A stretch of DNA of 64,000 nucleotides from WHUA01 sp964585785 (GTDB taxonomy: Bacteria > Pseudomonadota > Alphaproteobacteria > UBA8366): positions 1 through 64,000 of the forward strand of contig CAZPFL010000001.1 in NCBI GenBank assembly GCA_964585785.1, written 5' to 3'. Positions 9,166 to 18,181 of this stretch are shown here, one piece after another; position 1 is the stretch's first letter, and every line of letters starts with the position of its first letter. Under the pieces are notes generated by a model. It saw nothing but the letters and a program-made list of their open reading frames with translations. It ran no database searches and had not been told where the DNA came from. Position numbers and translations under genes: made by a program.

Positions 9166-10859
9166 GCGATGACCCCAAGCAAACGGGACAGGAAATCGAC
9201 GCGTTGACCCTGGCCGTCGTCCGCCAGAAGCTCCTATCGGTTGCGGAAGAGATTGTCGAGACGATGGTCCGTACCTGTTTCTCTCCACTCTTGAACCAGT
9301 CGCGCGACCTGTCAGCGGTCGTTCTCGACGGCGCGGCCCAGGTCGTCGCACAGGCGGAGCGGACACCGATTCATATGGGGGCGATGCCCTTCGCGGTCCG
9401 CGCCATGGCCGACGATTTCGCCAACAACGTCGGACCGGACGATGTGCTGATGGCGAACGACCCCTACTGGGGCGGCAGCCACCTGCCGGACATCACGCTG
9501 GTGAAGCCCGTGTTCCGGGAAGGCCGGCTGCGCTTCTGGGTCGCCATTCGCGCCCACCAAAGCGACACCGGCGGGATATCGGCGGGAGGATACAGCCCGA
9601 GCGCGCGCGAGATTTTCCACGAAGGCATCCGTATTCCGCCCGTCAAGCTGGTCGACAACGGACGCCTGCGGGCTGACGTGTTGCGGCTGGTATGCGAGAA
9701 CACACGAAAACCCGAGGACACAAACGGGGACATCCTGGCGATGCTCGCTTCCGTCAACGTGGGCGCCGAACGGCTGGATGCCCTGTTGGATCGCTACGGC
9801 ACGGAACGGATCGAATCCTGCAGTGCCGCCATCCTGGACGCCGGCGAGGCGGCGATGCGGGCGCATATTCGCCGCTGGAAGCCGGGGGTCTACAAGACTG
9901 TGAGTTACCTGGACCACGACGGCGTCGCGACCGAGCGATATCCGGTTCCGGTAACGGTCACCGTCGGCGACGGTGAGGTCGAGGTGGATTTCCGCGACGT
10001 CGGTGACCAGGTGGCATCCTACTTCAACAGTCCGATCGCCAATACGAGCGCCTGCGTCTACATCGCCTTTTTCTATCTCAGCAACGATCAGCAGGTGCTG
10101 AACGAGGGAAGCACGCGCGCAATCAGGATTCTCACGCGCAAGGGCAGCCTTGTCGACCCGGTCCCCCCGGCGCCGGTAACCGGATGCACGACCTTTTCCG
10201 CCGCCGTCATCATCGAATCCGTGCTGCGCGCGATGGAAGGCGCCGCGCCGGAAGCGGTCGTCGCTGGATCCGCCCGCCGATTCCGCTACGTGATCGCGGG
10301 GAACGATCCGAAAACGGGCTCGTACATCTATCATTACTTCTCGAACAAAGGCGGCTTCGGCGCCAACAGCAACGAGGACGGCTGGGTGAACGTCGGCGGT
10401 ATGCAGAACCCCGGCGGCACGCCGAGCGCGAGCCTCGAACGCGTGGAGGCATCCTACCCCTTCGAGATCGAGGAATACGCGCTCACGACGGATAGCGCCG
10501 GTGCTGGCAAGCAGCGCGGCGGCGCCGGCGGCGTGGTCGCGCTGCGCTACCGGGGAAAGGGACCCGCCGTCCTCAACGTCGCGGGCGAGGGCACGGTCGT
10601 GGCACCGTACGGTGCGCGCGGCGGCGGCGAAGGCGCACCGCACGCCATCTGGATCGAGCGCGGCAACGAGAAGATCGCCTTGAACGGCCGAAGCAACGAC
10701 ACGCCAATTTTGCCGGGCGATCTCATTGTCCACCACGCGGCGGGCGGCGGCGGCTGCGGCGATCCGCGCGAACGGTCCCGGGCGCTCGTGAAGCGCGACG
10801 TCGCCTACGGCTATATCACGCGCGAATCGGCACAGCGCGTCTATGGATTCGAGTGCTGA
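9162..10859 (+). CDS. Hydantoinase B/oxoprolinase family protein, HyuB type
   Basis: A 565-residue HyuB subunit, partner of the ATP-binding subunit upstream. Typical family segments are NQSRDLSAVVLD, the stretch VLMANDPYWGGSHLPDITLV near residue 95 (written in two parts, VLMANDPYW and GGSHLPDITLV), and glycine-rich C-terminal runs (GGAGGVVALRY, GARGGGEGAPHAIW, HHAAGGGGCGDPRER). The start at 9162 is set by the ATGA overlap with hyuA and by MSDDPKQTGQEIDALTLAVV matching the family N-terminus; upstream codons in this frame are antisense-like and basic. It ends 100 bases before the AtuA gene. Confidence 0.88.
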   Translation: MSDDPKQTGQEIDALTLAVVRQKLLSVAEEIVETMVRTCFSPLLNQSRDLSAVVLDGAAQVVAQAERTPIHMGAMPFAVRAMADDFANNVGPDDVLMANDPYWGGSHLPDITLVKPVFREGRLRFWVAIRAHQSDTGGISAGGYSPSAREIFHEGIRIPPVKLVDNGRLRADVLRLVCENTRKPEDTNGDILAMLASVNVGAERLDALLDRYGTERIESCSAAILDAGEAAMRAHIRRWKPGVYKTVSYLDHDGVATERYPVPVTVTVGDGEVEVDFRDVGDQVASYFNSPIANTSACVYIAFFYLSNDQQVLNEGSTRAIRILTRKGSLVDPVPPAPVTGCTTFSAAVIIESVLRAMEGAAPEAVVAGSARRFRYVIAGNDPKTGSYIYHYFSNKGGFGANSNEDGWVNVGGMQNPGGTPSASLERVEASYPFEIEEYALTTDSAGAGKQRGGAGGVVALRYRGKGPAVLNVAGEGTVVAPYGARGGGEGAPHAIWIERGNEKIALNGRSNDTPILPGDLIVHHAAGGGGCGDPRERSRALVKRDVAYGYITRESAQRVYGFEC

Positions 10860-10959
10860 ACGCGCCGTCTTTCGCTGGCAGCGCCATCCGGCGCGCATTA
10901 GACGGGCGGCGCGCTCCGACCATACAATAGATCCAAACTGGCTACGTGGGAGAAGCGCT

Positions 10960-12321
10960 ATGGCGGATTTTCGCATGCTGTCGACGAGCGGCATCCTTGG
11001 TTACGGCTATCCCGAGGCGTCGCTGGAACGGGGGGTCGCCATGGGCGTCGACGTCATAGGGGCCGATGCCGGCAGTACGGACCCCGGCCCGCACTATCTC
11101 GGCTCTGGCAAGCCGCTCAACTCCAGGGCTGCGACCAAGCGCGACCTCCGGCTGATGATGCGCGCGGCGGTCAAGAATAACCTGCCGGTCGTGGTTTCGA
11201 GCGCCGGCGGCGGCGGCGGCGAGCCTCAGCTTCAGGACCTCGCCGACATCGTGCGCGAGATCGCCGCCGAGGACGGCCTGCATTTCAAGATGGCGATGAT
11301 CCATGCCGAGCAGGACAAGGGCTGGGTCAAGGACCGGCTCGCCAGCGGACGGATCAAGCCGATGCGCAACGCGCCACCGATCGACGCCGCGACCATCGAT
11401 CGCGCCGAACGGATCGTCGGATGCATGGGGCCGGAGCCGTTCATGACCGCGCTCGACGCCGGCGCTCAGATTGTGATCTCCGGCCGTGCAACCGATCCGG
11501 CTCCGTGGGCGGGGGCGTCGATGCGCGCGCAGATGCCGGCCGCGCCTTCGTGGTATGCGGGCAAGATGCTCGAATGCGGCGCGGCCAGCGCTTGGCCGAA
11601 GGGCGCCGATTGCATTCACGTTACCGTCAACGACGACGGCGTCGTGTGCGAGCCTCCGAATCCGGAGAAGCGCTGCACGCTCGCGTCGGTCGCCAACTTC
11701 GCGTTGCACGAGAATTCCAGTCCCGAACTGTTCAAGGAACCGGGCGGGCTCCTGGACGCGCGAAAGGCGCGCTTCGAGCAGGTGACGGACCGCGCAGTGC
11801 GTATCACCGGAATGGAGTGGAATCCGGACGATGCCTATACCATCAAGCTCGAAGGAGCAGAGCTGATGGGCTACCGGGCGATCACCATCTGCGGCACGCG
11901 CGATCCGGGACTGATCTCCCAGTACGACGACTATATCGAAATCGTGCGCGGGCATATTACGCAGAAGGTGTGCGACGTCGGGATTTCGCCGGACAGCTAT
12001 CGCCTGATTTACCGCGCCTACGGCCGCGATGGCGTGATGGCGGAACGTGAGCCGCTCGGCGGGGCGTCGGGCCACGAGCTCGGCATTCTGGTCGAGGTGC
12101 TGGCCGACGATCAGGAGACGGCGAACACGGTGCTGTCGATCGCCCGGGTCAACACACTGCACAACGATTTTCCCGGTCGCTTGTGCCGAGAGGGGAACAT
12201 GGCTTTCCCCTTCTCCCCGTCGGACATCGCCTGCGGCCCGGCCTATCGGTTCAGCATCTACCACATCGTGGAACCGGATGATCCGCTGCACATGTTCCCG
12301 ATCGACTACGAGACGGTGTGA
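10960..12321 (+). CDS. AtuA-family (DUF1446) protein
   Basis: A 453-residue protein of the acyclic terpene utilisation AtuA/DUF1446 family. Visible features are LSTSGILGYGYPEASLERG at the N-terminus, GADAGSTDPGPHYLGSG near residue 35, VVSSAGGGGGEPQL near 80 and VISGRATDPAP near 175. Family members sit in acyclic-terpene and other catabolic operons, but their reaction is not well defined. GGGAG lies 8 bases before ATG 10960. The next gene, a DUF4387 protein, overlaps or abuts the stop, so the two are probably co-translated and may form a complex; AtuA and DUF4387 genes commonly adjoin. Confidence 0.85.
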   Translation: MADFRMLSTSGILGYGYPEASLERGVAMGVDVIGADAGSTDPGPHYLGSGKPLNSRAATKRDLRLMMRAAVKNNLPVVVSSAGGGGGEPQLQDLADIVREIAAEDGLHFKMAMIHAEQDKGWVKDRLASGRIKPMRNAPPIDAATIDRAERIVGCMGPEPFMTALDAGAQIVISGRATDPAPWAGASMRAQMPAAPSWYAGKMLECGAASAWPKGADCIHVTVNDDGVVCEPPNPEKRCTLASVANFALHENSSPELFKEPGGLLDARKARFEQVTDRAVRITGMEWNPDDAYTIKLEGAELMGYRAITICGTRDPGLISQYDDYIEIVRGHITQKVCDVGISPDSYRLIYRAYGRDGVMAEREPLGGASGHELGILVEVLADDQETANTVLSIARVNTLHNDFPGRLCREGNMAFPFSPSDIACGPAYRFSIYHIVEPDDPLHMFPIDYETV

Positions 12322-12326
12322 GCGCC

Positions 12327-12638
12327 ATGCCCAAGCTGAAGGACATCGCGCTCGTCCTAAAGAGCAAGAACGCAGGTCCGTTCGAACTGACGATCGACGC
12401 CGTCTTCGGCGATCGCGAAACCTTCGACAAGGTCGCGGCGACGGGCGTCCTTAATCCGGCATTGTTCGCGAACCTGTACAACGTGCCGGAGGACAGCGTG
12501 CTCTTCACGCCCTATTCCCCGGGCCTCGCGTTCAAGGCGACATTGCCGCGACTGGTGTCTGCCGGCGACGTCGGCGACACCGACGTCTATGGCGCCCAGC
12601 AGCACGCACCGCTCTTGAATGTGGAGATTCCGATCTAA
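12327..12638 (+). CDS. DUF4387 family protein
   Basis: A small protein (103 residues from ATG 12327; 106 if a GTG at 12318, overlapping the AtuA stop as GTGTGA, is used). It matches the DUF4387 pattern: KDIALVLKSKNAGPFELTIDAVF, then LYNVPEDSV. No function is established for this domain; its regular placement after AtuA-type genes suggests a partner or accessory subunit. It lies 44 bases before the LLM monooxygenase, in the same direction. Confidence 0.8.
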   Translation: MPKLKDIALVLKSKNAGPFELTIDAVFGDRETFDKVAATGVLNPALFANLYNVPEDSVLFTPYSPGLAFKATLPRLVSAGDVGDTDVYGAQQHAPLLNVEIPI

Positions 12639-12682
12639 AGGTGCCGGCTGTTACACCCGTTGCGGATCAGGGGACTAGACCC

Positions 12683-14041
12683 ATGCGACAGATCCATCTC
12701 GTCGGCTTTCTCCAGGCGCAGAATTGCACCACCATTCCCGCCTCCTGGCGCCATCCGGAAGCGTGGACCAACACCTACTCGCCCGATTACTACCAGCACA
12801 TCGCAAGAGTCCTGGAGGCGGGCAAGATCGACTCCTGCTTCTTCGACGACCGGCTCGCCATGCCGGACATGTATGGCGGCGACCATGCGCACACGGTGGC
12901 GAACGGCATCCGCTGCGTGAAGATGGACACCGTTACATGCCTGATGGCAATGGCGGCTGTGACGGAGCGGCTCGGCCTTGGCGCCACTTATTCGACGACT
13001 TATTACGAGCCGTTCCACGTGGCCCGTCTCTTCCAGACCATGGATCTGATGACCAGAGGCAGGGCGGCCTGGAACGTCGTGACGTCCCTCAACGACTTCG
13101 AGGCGTTGAACATGGGGCGCGAGGGGATGATCGCCCACGACATGCGCTATGACCGCGCCGACGAATTCATGGAGATCGTCCACGGCCACTGGGACTCCTG
13201 GGAGGACGACGCCATCGTCTGCGACAAGACGAAGAACCTCTACGCCCGGCCGGACAAGGTTCACCGCCTCGACTACAAGGGGAAGTTTCTCGCCTCCCGC
13301 GGCCCATTCACCGTGCCGCGCGGTCCGCAGGGCCATCCGGTGATTATCCAGGCCGGGCAGTCGGGGCGCGGGCGCACCTTCGCCGGCCGTTGGGGCGAGC
13401 TGATCTTCACCAACTATTTCGATGTCGCCGCCGCACAGCCGCGCTACGACGAGATGAAGGCGACGGCCGCGCGCTTCGGCCGCAATCCGGACCACATGAA
13501 GATCGCGAACTTGTTCTATCCCGTGGCCGCGGCGACGAAGGCGGAGGCGGAGGACAAGCGCGCGCTATACGACACACTGCCAAAGGAGATCGACCAGCTC
13601 TCGCTTCTCTCCGAAATCCTCAGCTTCGACTTTGCCAGGAAGGGGCTCGACGATCCCTTCACGGAGGACGAGATCGCGAGCATCGAGGGCGGACAAAGCT
13701 GGCGCGACCGCGTGGTCGCCGCCACCGGACGCACGCCGACCGTGCGCGACTTCATGCGGGTCACCGGCCGCGGCACGCTCAAGAACCCAGTTGTCGGCGG
13801 GCCGAAGGAAATTGCGGACTGGCTCGAGGAATTCTGGTCCGCGCCGGCCTGCGATGGTTTCGTCATCGGCTCGACCCACAACCCCGGCTGCTTCGAGGAT
13901 TTCGTCAAATTCGTCGTGCCGGAGCTGCAGCGCCGCGGCCTGTTCCGCAAGGACTACGCCGGCGCTACCCTGCGCGATCATCTGGGCCTGCCGCGCCCGC
14001 CGGTCGGGCATTGGCAGCGCAGCGTCGCCGCGGCGGACTAG
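12683..14041 (+). CDS. LLM-class flavin-dependent monooxygenase (NtaA/SnaA/DszA type)
   Basis: A 452-residue TIM-barrel FMNH2-dependent monooxygenase of the nitrilotriacetate/DszA group. Diagnostic stretches are SWRHPEAW at residues 21-28, DSCFFDDRLAMPD near 54, GRAAWNVVTSLND near 133 and VIIQAGQSGRGR near 220. These enzymes hydroxylate or cleave N-C or S-C bonds with reduced flavin from a partner reductase, not seen in this window. ATG 12683 is preferred because CAGGGGA lies about 9 bases upstream; an in-frame GTG at 12641 would add 14 residues. As the last gene of the hyuAB-atuA-DUF4387 operon it probably performs the oxygenation step of that pathway. Confidence 0.86.
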   Translation: MRQIHLVGFLQAQNCTTIPASWRHPEAWTNTYSPDYYQHIARVLEAGKIDSCFFDDRLAMPDMYGGDHAHTVANGIRCVKMDTVTCLMAMAAVTERLGLGATYSTTYYEPFHVARLFQTMDLMTRGRAAWNVVTSLNDFEALNMGREGMIAHDMRYDRADEFMEIVHGHWDSWEDDAIVCDKTKNLYARPDKVHRLDYKGKFLASRGPFTVPRGPQGHPVIIQAGQSGRGRTFAGRWGELIFTNYFDVAAAQPRYDEMKATAARFGRNPDHMKIANLFYPVAAATKAEAEDKRALYDTLPKEIDQLSLLSEILSFDFARKGLDDPFTEDEIASIEGGQSWRDRVVAATGRTPTVRDFMRVTGRGTLKNPVVGGPKEIADWLEEFWSAPACDGFVIGSTHNPGCFEDFVKFVVPELQRRGLFRKDYAGATLRDHLGLPRPPVGHWQRSVAAAD

Positions 14042-14240
14042 GGGCCGAAAGGCGCAAATCTGCCACACGCGCGCCGCATCTCGGCGTTGGGGACGAGGTG
14101 CTTCATGGCGGCGTTGTCACCCGCACAATAGCAACTGCGACGGCGCGAAACCGACGTTCACCGGTGCCATCCCTCAAGATGCTTGAGGATATCCCACAGC
14201 GTTTCTGGCGTTGGCGTGGGGCTTCCCGCATGCACAGGTT

Positions 14241-15668
14241 CTAGTCAAGTGCGGGCGGCAAGCGTTGTCCTGTCCCCGTGGCCTGCTCGAAGGCATGCGC
14301 CAGCTGGAGCACCGAGAGGTCGTCGCGGTGCCGTCCCACGATCTGAATACCCACAGGCCAACCCTCCGCGGTAAACCCGGCGGGCATCGAGATAGCGGGA
14401 TTGCCGACCGTCGAGATGGCGCTCTTGAGAGCGCCGCCATCCAGGTAATCTCCCATGCGCTTCCCCTCGATTTCCTGAACCGACGTTTGCCCGATCGGCA
14501 GGGGTGGCGTCGGATTCGTGGGAAGCACGAGGAAGTCGTACGCGTCCATGAAGGTGCGCATTCGATGAAAGAGCTCAGTGCGCTTGCCCTCGGCGCGCGC
14601 CACGTCCTCGGCGGACAATTTGAAGCCTTGTTCGGTATTCCAGACCAGATCCGGCTTCATGACGGCGCGTTTTGCGGGGTCTCTTACGCGATCGCCGTGG
14701 GCTAACGTGTATCGCCAGGCGCGTAGCACCTTGAAAACGTCGATGGCGTCGCTCAGGTCCGGTTCTGCGTCGACCACCTCCATCCCGAGCGCCTTGAACG
14801 TCGCGTGGTGGCGGTCGCAGACGTCGCTGATCCGCTTATCCACGGGCAGGAAACCGAGGTTCCGGCTGAACGCGATGCGCACGCCCTTGAAGTCGCGCTC
14901 GAGCGGCTGCGCGAAGTAGTGCCCGGGTTCGGGCAAGGCAATGGGCGAGCGGGGGTCGGGGCCGGCCTGGACCGAGAGGAGCAAGGCCGTGTCCGCAACG
15001 CATCGTCCCATCGGCCCGTCCGTGCGGAGCGTGAACCAGCCGAGTTCGGCGGGATAGGCCGGAATCCGTCCTGGAGAAGGCCGGAAACCGACGACGTTGC
15101 AATGCCCGGCGGGGTGGCGCAGCGAGCCGCCGAAATCGCTGCCGTCAGCGAGCGGGGCCATGCGCGCCGCGAGCGCGACGGCCGAGCCCCCGCTGCTGGA
15201 ACCGCAGGCCCTGTCCAGGTCGTACGGATTGCGGGTATCGCCGCAAACCGCGTTTGTGGTCTGGCCTCCGCCGCAGCCGAATTCGGGCGTATTGGTCTTG
15301 CCTATGAAGATCGCGCCTGCCCGGCGGTAGCGCTCGGCGAGCAGATCGTCCACCTCGGGCACGTGATCGGCGTAAAGAAGAGATCCGAAAGTGGTCCGCA
15401 GTCCCCGCGTGCGGATAAGGTCCTTTATCGCAAGCGGCAATCCGTGGAGGGCCGGCAGCTCTTCGCCATTGGCGGCACGCTGGTCGGCCGTTTTCGCCTG
15501 CGCCAGTGCCTGCTCCGCCGCGACCGTGACGAAGGCGTTGACCTTTGGCTGTACGCGCTCGATCTGCGTCAGGTGCGCTTCCGTGAGTTCGCGTGCGGAC
15601 AGCTCCCGGGCGCCGAGCATGCGCCTCAGTTCCGTCGCCGGCTTAAGACAAAGGTCGAGATCGGGCAT
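14241..15668 (-). CDS. Amidase, amidase-signature family
   Basis: A 475-residue amidase with the Ser-cisSer-Lys triad: Lys82 in AIKDL, Ser158 in ACGSSSGGSAVALAARM and the nucleophile Ser182 in ADGSDFGGSLRHPAG. It hydrolyses C-N amide bonds; GatA, aryl-acylamidases and amino-acid amidases share these motifs. A GatA role is unlikely without gatB/gatC nearby. It is the last gene of a minus-strand run and lies 25 bases beyond the TauD gene. The 200 bases separating it from the convergent LLM gene (14042-14240) show nothing recognisable. Confidence 0.87.
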   Translation of the reverse strand: MPDLDLCLKPATELRRMLGARELSARELTEAHLTQIERVQPKVNAFVTVAAEQALAQAKTADQRAANGEELPALHGLPLAIKDLIRTRGLRTTFGSLLYADHVPEVDDLLAERYRRAGAIFIGKTNTPEFGCGGGQTTNAVCGDTRNPYDLDRACGSSSGGSAVALAARMAPLADGSDFGGSLRHPAGHCNVVGFRPSPGRIPAYPAELGWFTLRTDGPMGRCVADTALLLSVQAGPDPRSPIALPEPGHYFAQPLERDFKGVRIAFSRNLGFLPVDKRISDVCDRHHATFKALGMEVVDAEPDLSDAIDVFKVLRAWRYTLAHGDRVRDPAKRAVMKPDLVWNTEQGFKLSAEDVARAEGKRTELFHRMRTFMDAYDFLVLPTNPTPPLPIGQTSVQEIEGKRMGDYLDGGALKSAISTVGNPAISMPAGFTAEGWPVGIQIVGRHRDDLSVLQLAHAFEQATGTGQRLPPALD

Positions 15669-15692
15669 GGCTGTACTCGCTATACCAGAGCT

Positions 15693-16547
15693 TTAGAAGG
15701 GAGTTGTGCCCGCAATCGTGAGGCGGTGCATTAGACGGCGCTGGGGCAGATCATAGTCCAGGATCGCTTTGTGCTGCACCGTGCAATTATCCCACATAAC
15801 GAGGTCGCCTTGGTGCCATCGATGGCGATAGACGAACTCCGGTCTGACGACGTGGTCCGAAAGCGCCACTATGAGCGCCTCGGCTTCGTCCGTTGCCAAG
15901 CCGACGATGCCCGTACAGTCGTCGCGATTGACATAAAGACTCTTCCGTCCCGTCCTTGGATGTGTGCGTACGATCGGGTGACGAACTGCCGGGTAACGGG
16001 CGACAACTTCGGGGTCTGGTCGCTCGGAACGCTTGCGGCCGGTGAAGTCGAAAATACCGATGAGGCCGGCTACCTTGCGCTGCATCGGTTCCGGCAGGGC
16101 GTCCCATGCGGCGGCGGCGTTCGCAAAGGCGGTGTCGCCCAGGGTCAATCCATGCAGCGCCGGTACCTCTAGCGCGTAAAGCATCGTCGCGCGGGGCGGC
16201 TTCGCCGAATAGATCATGTCGCTGTGCCAGTTTTCTCCCGCCCGACGCGACCCGATCGGCTTACCGCCCTCCGTCACGTTCGAGATGACGTAGATCTGCG
16301 GACGATCGGGGAGGCCGTACTTCGCGCTGTTGTAATTGATCTCGATCTGACCGAAGCGCTCGGCAAAGGCGATCTGCTGACTAGGTGTGATGTTCTGGTT
16401 GCGAACCAAGAGAACGCCATGGATATCGAAGGCTTCTTCGATCGCCGCAAAAGCGGTGTCGTCGAGCGCGTTCGCCAGATCGATGCCTGTAACTTCCGCG
16501 CCGGCGGCGCCTGCTAATGGCCGAACTTGGAAATCGTTTTGGGTCAT
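15693..16547 (-). CDS. TauD/TfdA-family Fe(II)/2-oxoglutarate dioxygenase
   Basis: A 284-residue dioxygenase, the standard TauD length. The iron ligands are His108 and Asp110 (ENWHSDMIY) and His259 (TVQHKAILDY); Arg275 in MHRLTIAG is the expected 2-oxoglutarate-binding residue. TauD-type enzymes hydroxylate sulfonates, aryloxyacetates or other carboxylates, releasing succinate and CO2. The truncated copy at 537-869 is a relative of this protein. Neighbours in the same direction are an amidase and an MmgE/PrpD gene. Confidence 0.9.
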   Translation of the reverse strand: MTQNDFQVRPLAGAAGAEVTGIDLANALDDTAFAAIEEAFDIHGVLLVRNQNITPSQQIAFAERFGQIEINYNSAKYGLPDRPQIYVISNVTEGGKPIGSRRAGENWHSDMIYSAKPPRATMLYALEVPALHGLTLGDTAFANAAAAWDALPEPMQRKVAGLIGIFDFTGRKRSERPDPEVVARYPAVRHPIVRTHPRTGRKSLYVNRDDCTGIVGLATDEAEALIVALSDHVVRPEFVYRHRWHQGDLVMWDNCTVQHKAILDYDLPQRRLMHRLTIAGTTPF

Positions 16548-16652
16548 GAAGCGAACTTTCTTTGGCTAAGCGGGCAAAGAGTGACAGGGAAAGCGCTTTT
16601 CACGGCATTGATATAAGCGTGTCACAAATACGATGCACGGACGGGACCCGGT

Positions 16653-18032
16653 TCATGTCCGGACGACGCGGCTGAGCGCATTATTCAAAGGGGCAAGCGA
16701 CGCGGCCTCCTCGAGCGACTGCGTCAATTCGTATATTTCTTCGGCCAGCGTCCTGCCGATTACGGTGCTGCAGCAATCGTGAAACTTCGCGGCGAGACGA
16801 TCCTTGGGAAACCAGCGCTCCGGCTTGCCGATGGCTAGCGGCACGAGTTCCTCGAGCGTCTGGCCCTCGCGCGTCTCTATGGTGACAACGGCGCCGAATT
16901 CCGTGTTGCCCGCGACACGATTGTCGAGCTCCATCACCACCTTTTCGGGCAAACCCGAGCCATTGATGCGGGAGAGCGCCGCATCCGTGAACGTCGCCAG
17001 CGTGACATCGCCGTCCAGAAGTGCGGCGGCGATGCAGTAGCCCATGCAGAACTTGGCTTCCAGCGGCGTGGCGGCCCGGTCGCAGACCATCGGCTCGAAG
17101 TGCATTTCGGTTACTCCGACCCGTATGCACCGGATGGCCGACAGCCCGCCGGGAATCCTGTCGCGCAGCCGTACTGCCGCCTCGATGGGCGGATGCGCCG
17201 CACCGCAGGCCGGGTACGGTTTCAGGCCAAGTCCAAACTCCGTGAGGATTTCGAGTGGATCGCCCCAGGTGGCAAAATGCTCGGCGGCAATGTTCTGATG
17301 ATGGTTGAACACGCCGGCAAAGCCGAAGCGGTGGTCAAGGATATCCGTGCTCGCCGTAACCCCTTCACGGGCCATCAGAGCGGCCAGCACACCGTTGCGT
17401 GATGCGTAGCCTGCATGCAACGGCTTGGTCATCGTGCCGAAGTTGGCACGTAGGCCGCTGGATGCCGACCCGGCCATCGCGAGCGCCATCGCGAATGGTT
17501 CCGGATCCAACGCCAGGAGCGCTGAGGTGGTTGCCGCCGCGCCGAGGCTCCCGAAGGTCGCGGTCGCATGCCATCCGTTCTTGTAATGCGCCGTGTTCAG
17601 CGCGCGCCCGAGCTTGCTGATCATTTCTATGCCAAGGATGTAGGCGGTGACGACGGCTTTGCCGGAAGCACCTGCGGTGCCGGCAGTTGCCAGAATTGCG
17701 GGAACAAGAGATGCGCCGGGATGGGCATAGGCCGGGTGCGTGACATCGTCATAGTCGATGGCATGCGCGAGTGTACCGTTGTACAGCGCGGCATCGTGTG
17801 GGGCCGCGAGACAGCCGGTCCCTATCAGCGGGACGCGCCGCGCACCATCACTGGCGGGGGTGCCGCCCAGGACCTTTGCCAGCTTCTCTGCCACCGGCTC
17901 CCCGGCGCCGGCGATGATACAGCCGACACAGTCGGTGATTGCGTCGACCGCCATGGCGCGTGCCTTTGGGGGGAAGGATCCGGCCCGGGAGCGCGACGCG
18001 AATTCGACAAATCCTCTTGTGGCATCGGTCAT
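16653..18032 (-). CDS. MmgE/PrpD family protein (copy 1)
   Basis: A 459-residue member of the fold shared by 2-methylcitrate dehydratase PrpD and cis-aconitate decarboxylase. Typical parts are the N-terminal DAITDCVGCIIAGAGEPVAEK, NGTLAHAIDYDDVTHPAYAHPGASLVP (cited here as NGTLAHAIDYDD and HPGASLVPAIL) and GLKPYPACGAAHPPIEA. The frame stays open up to 18134; I chose ATG 18032 (MTDATRGFVEFAS) because family N-termini begin about there, but no strong ribosome-binding site supports either start. It is one of three paralogs within 8 kb; the reaction is unknown. Confidence 0.82.
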   Translation of the reverse strand: MTDATRGFVEFASRSRAGSFPPKARAMAVDAITDCVGCIIAGAGEPVAEKLAKVLGGTPASDGARRVPLIGTGCLAAPHDAALYNGTLAHAIDYDDVTHPAYAHPGASLVPAILATAGTAGASGKAVVTAYILGIEMISKLGRALNTAHYKNGWHATATFGSLGAAATTSALLALDPEPFAMALAMAGSASSGLRANFGTMTKPLHAGYASRNGVLAALMAREGVTASTDILDHRFGFAGVFNHHQNIAAEHFATWGDPLEILTEFGLGLKPYPACGAAHPPIEAAVRLRDRIPGGLSAIRCIRVGVTEMHFEPMVCDRAATPLEAKFCMGYCIAAALLDGDVTLATFTDAALSRINGSGLPEKVVMELDNRVAGNTEFGAVVTIETREGQTLEELVPLAIGKPERWFPKDRLAAKFHDCCSTVIGRTLAEEIYELTQSLEEAASLAPLNNALSRVVRT

Positions 18033-18181
18033 TGGAGCGATCTTTCGAAAGGGCGATTGCGGTCCGCGCGCAAGCCGCGCCGTGAATGCGACGATAGCGG
18101 CGTCGGCCATTCTAGTACTGAACCGTCTCTGCACTGTCTGCGATGATTAGATCAATTGGTACAGATCGTGATGGCGAGTCA

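Noticed and set aside
14241..15668. Amidase as GatA of a tRNA amidotransferase
   Set aside because: No gatB or gatC nearby and the gene lies in a catabolic run; the signature motifs are shared by all amidases of the family.
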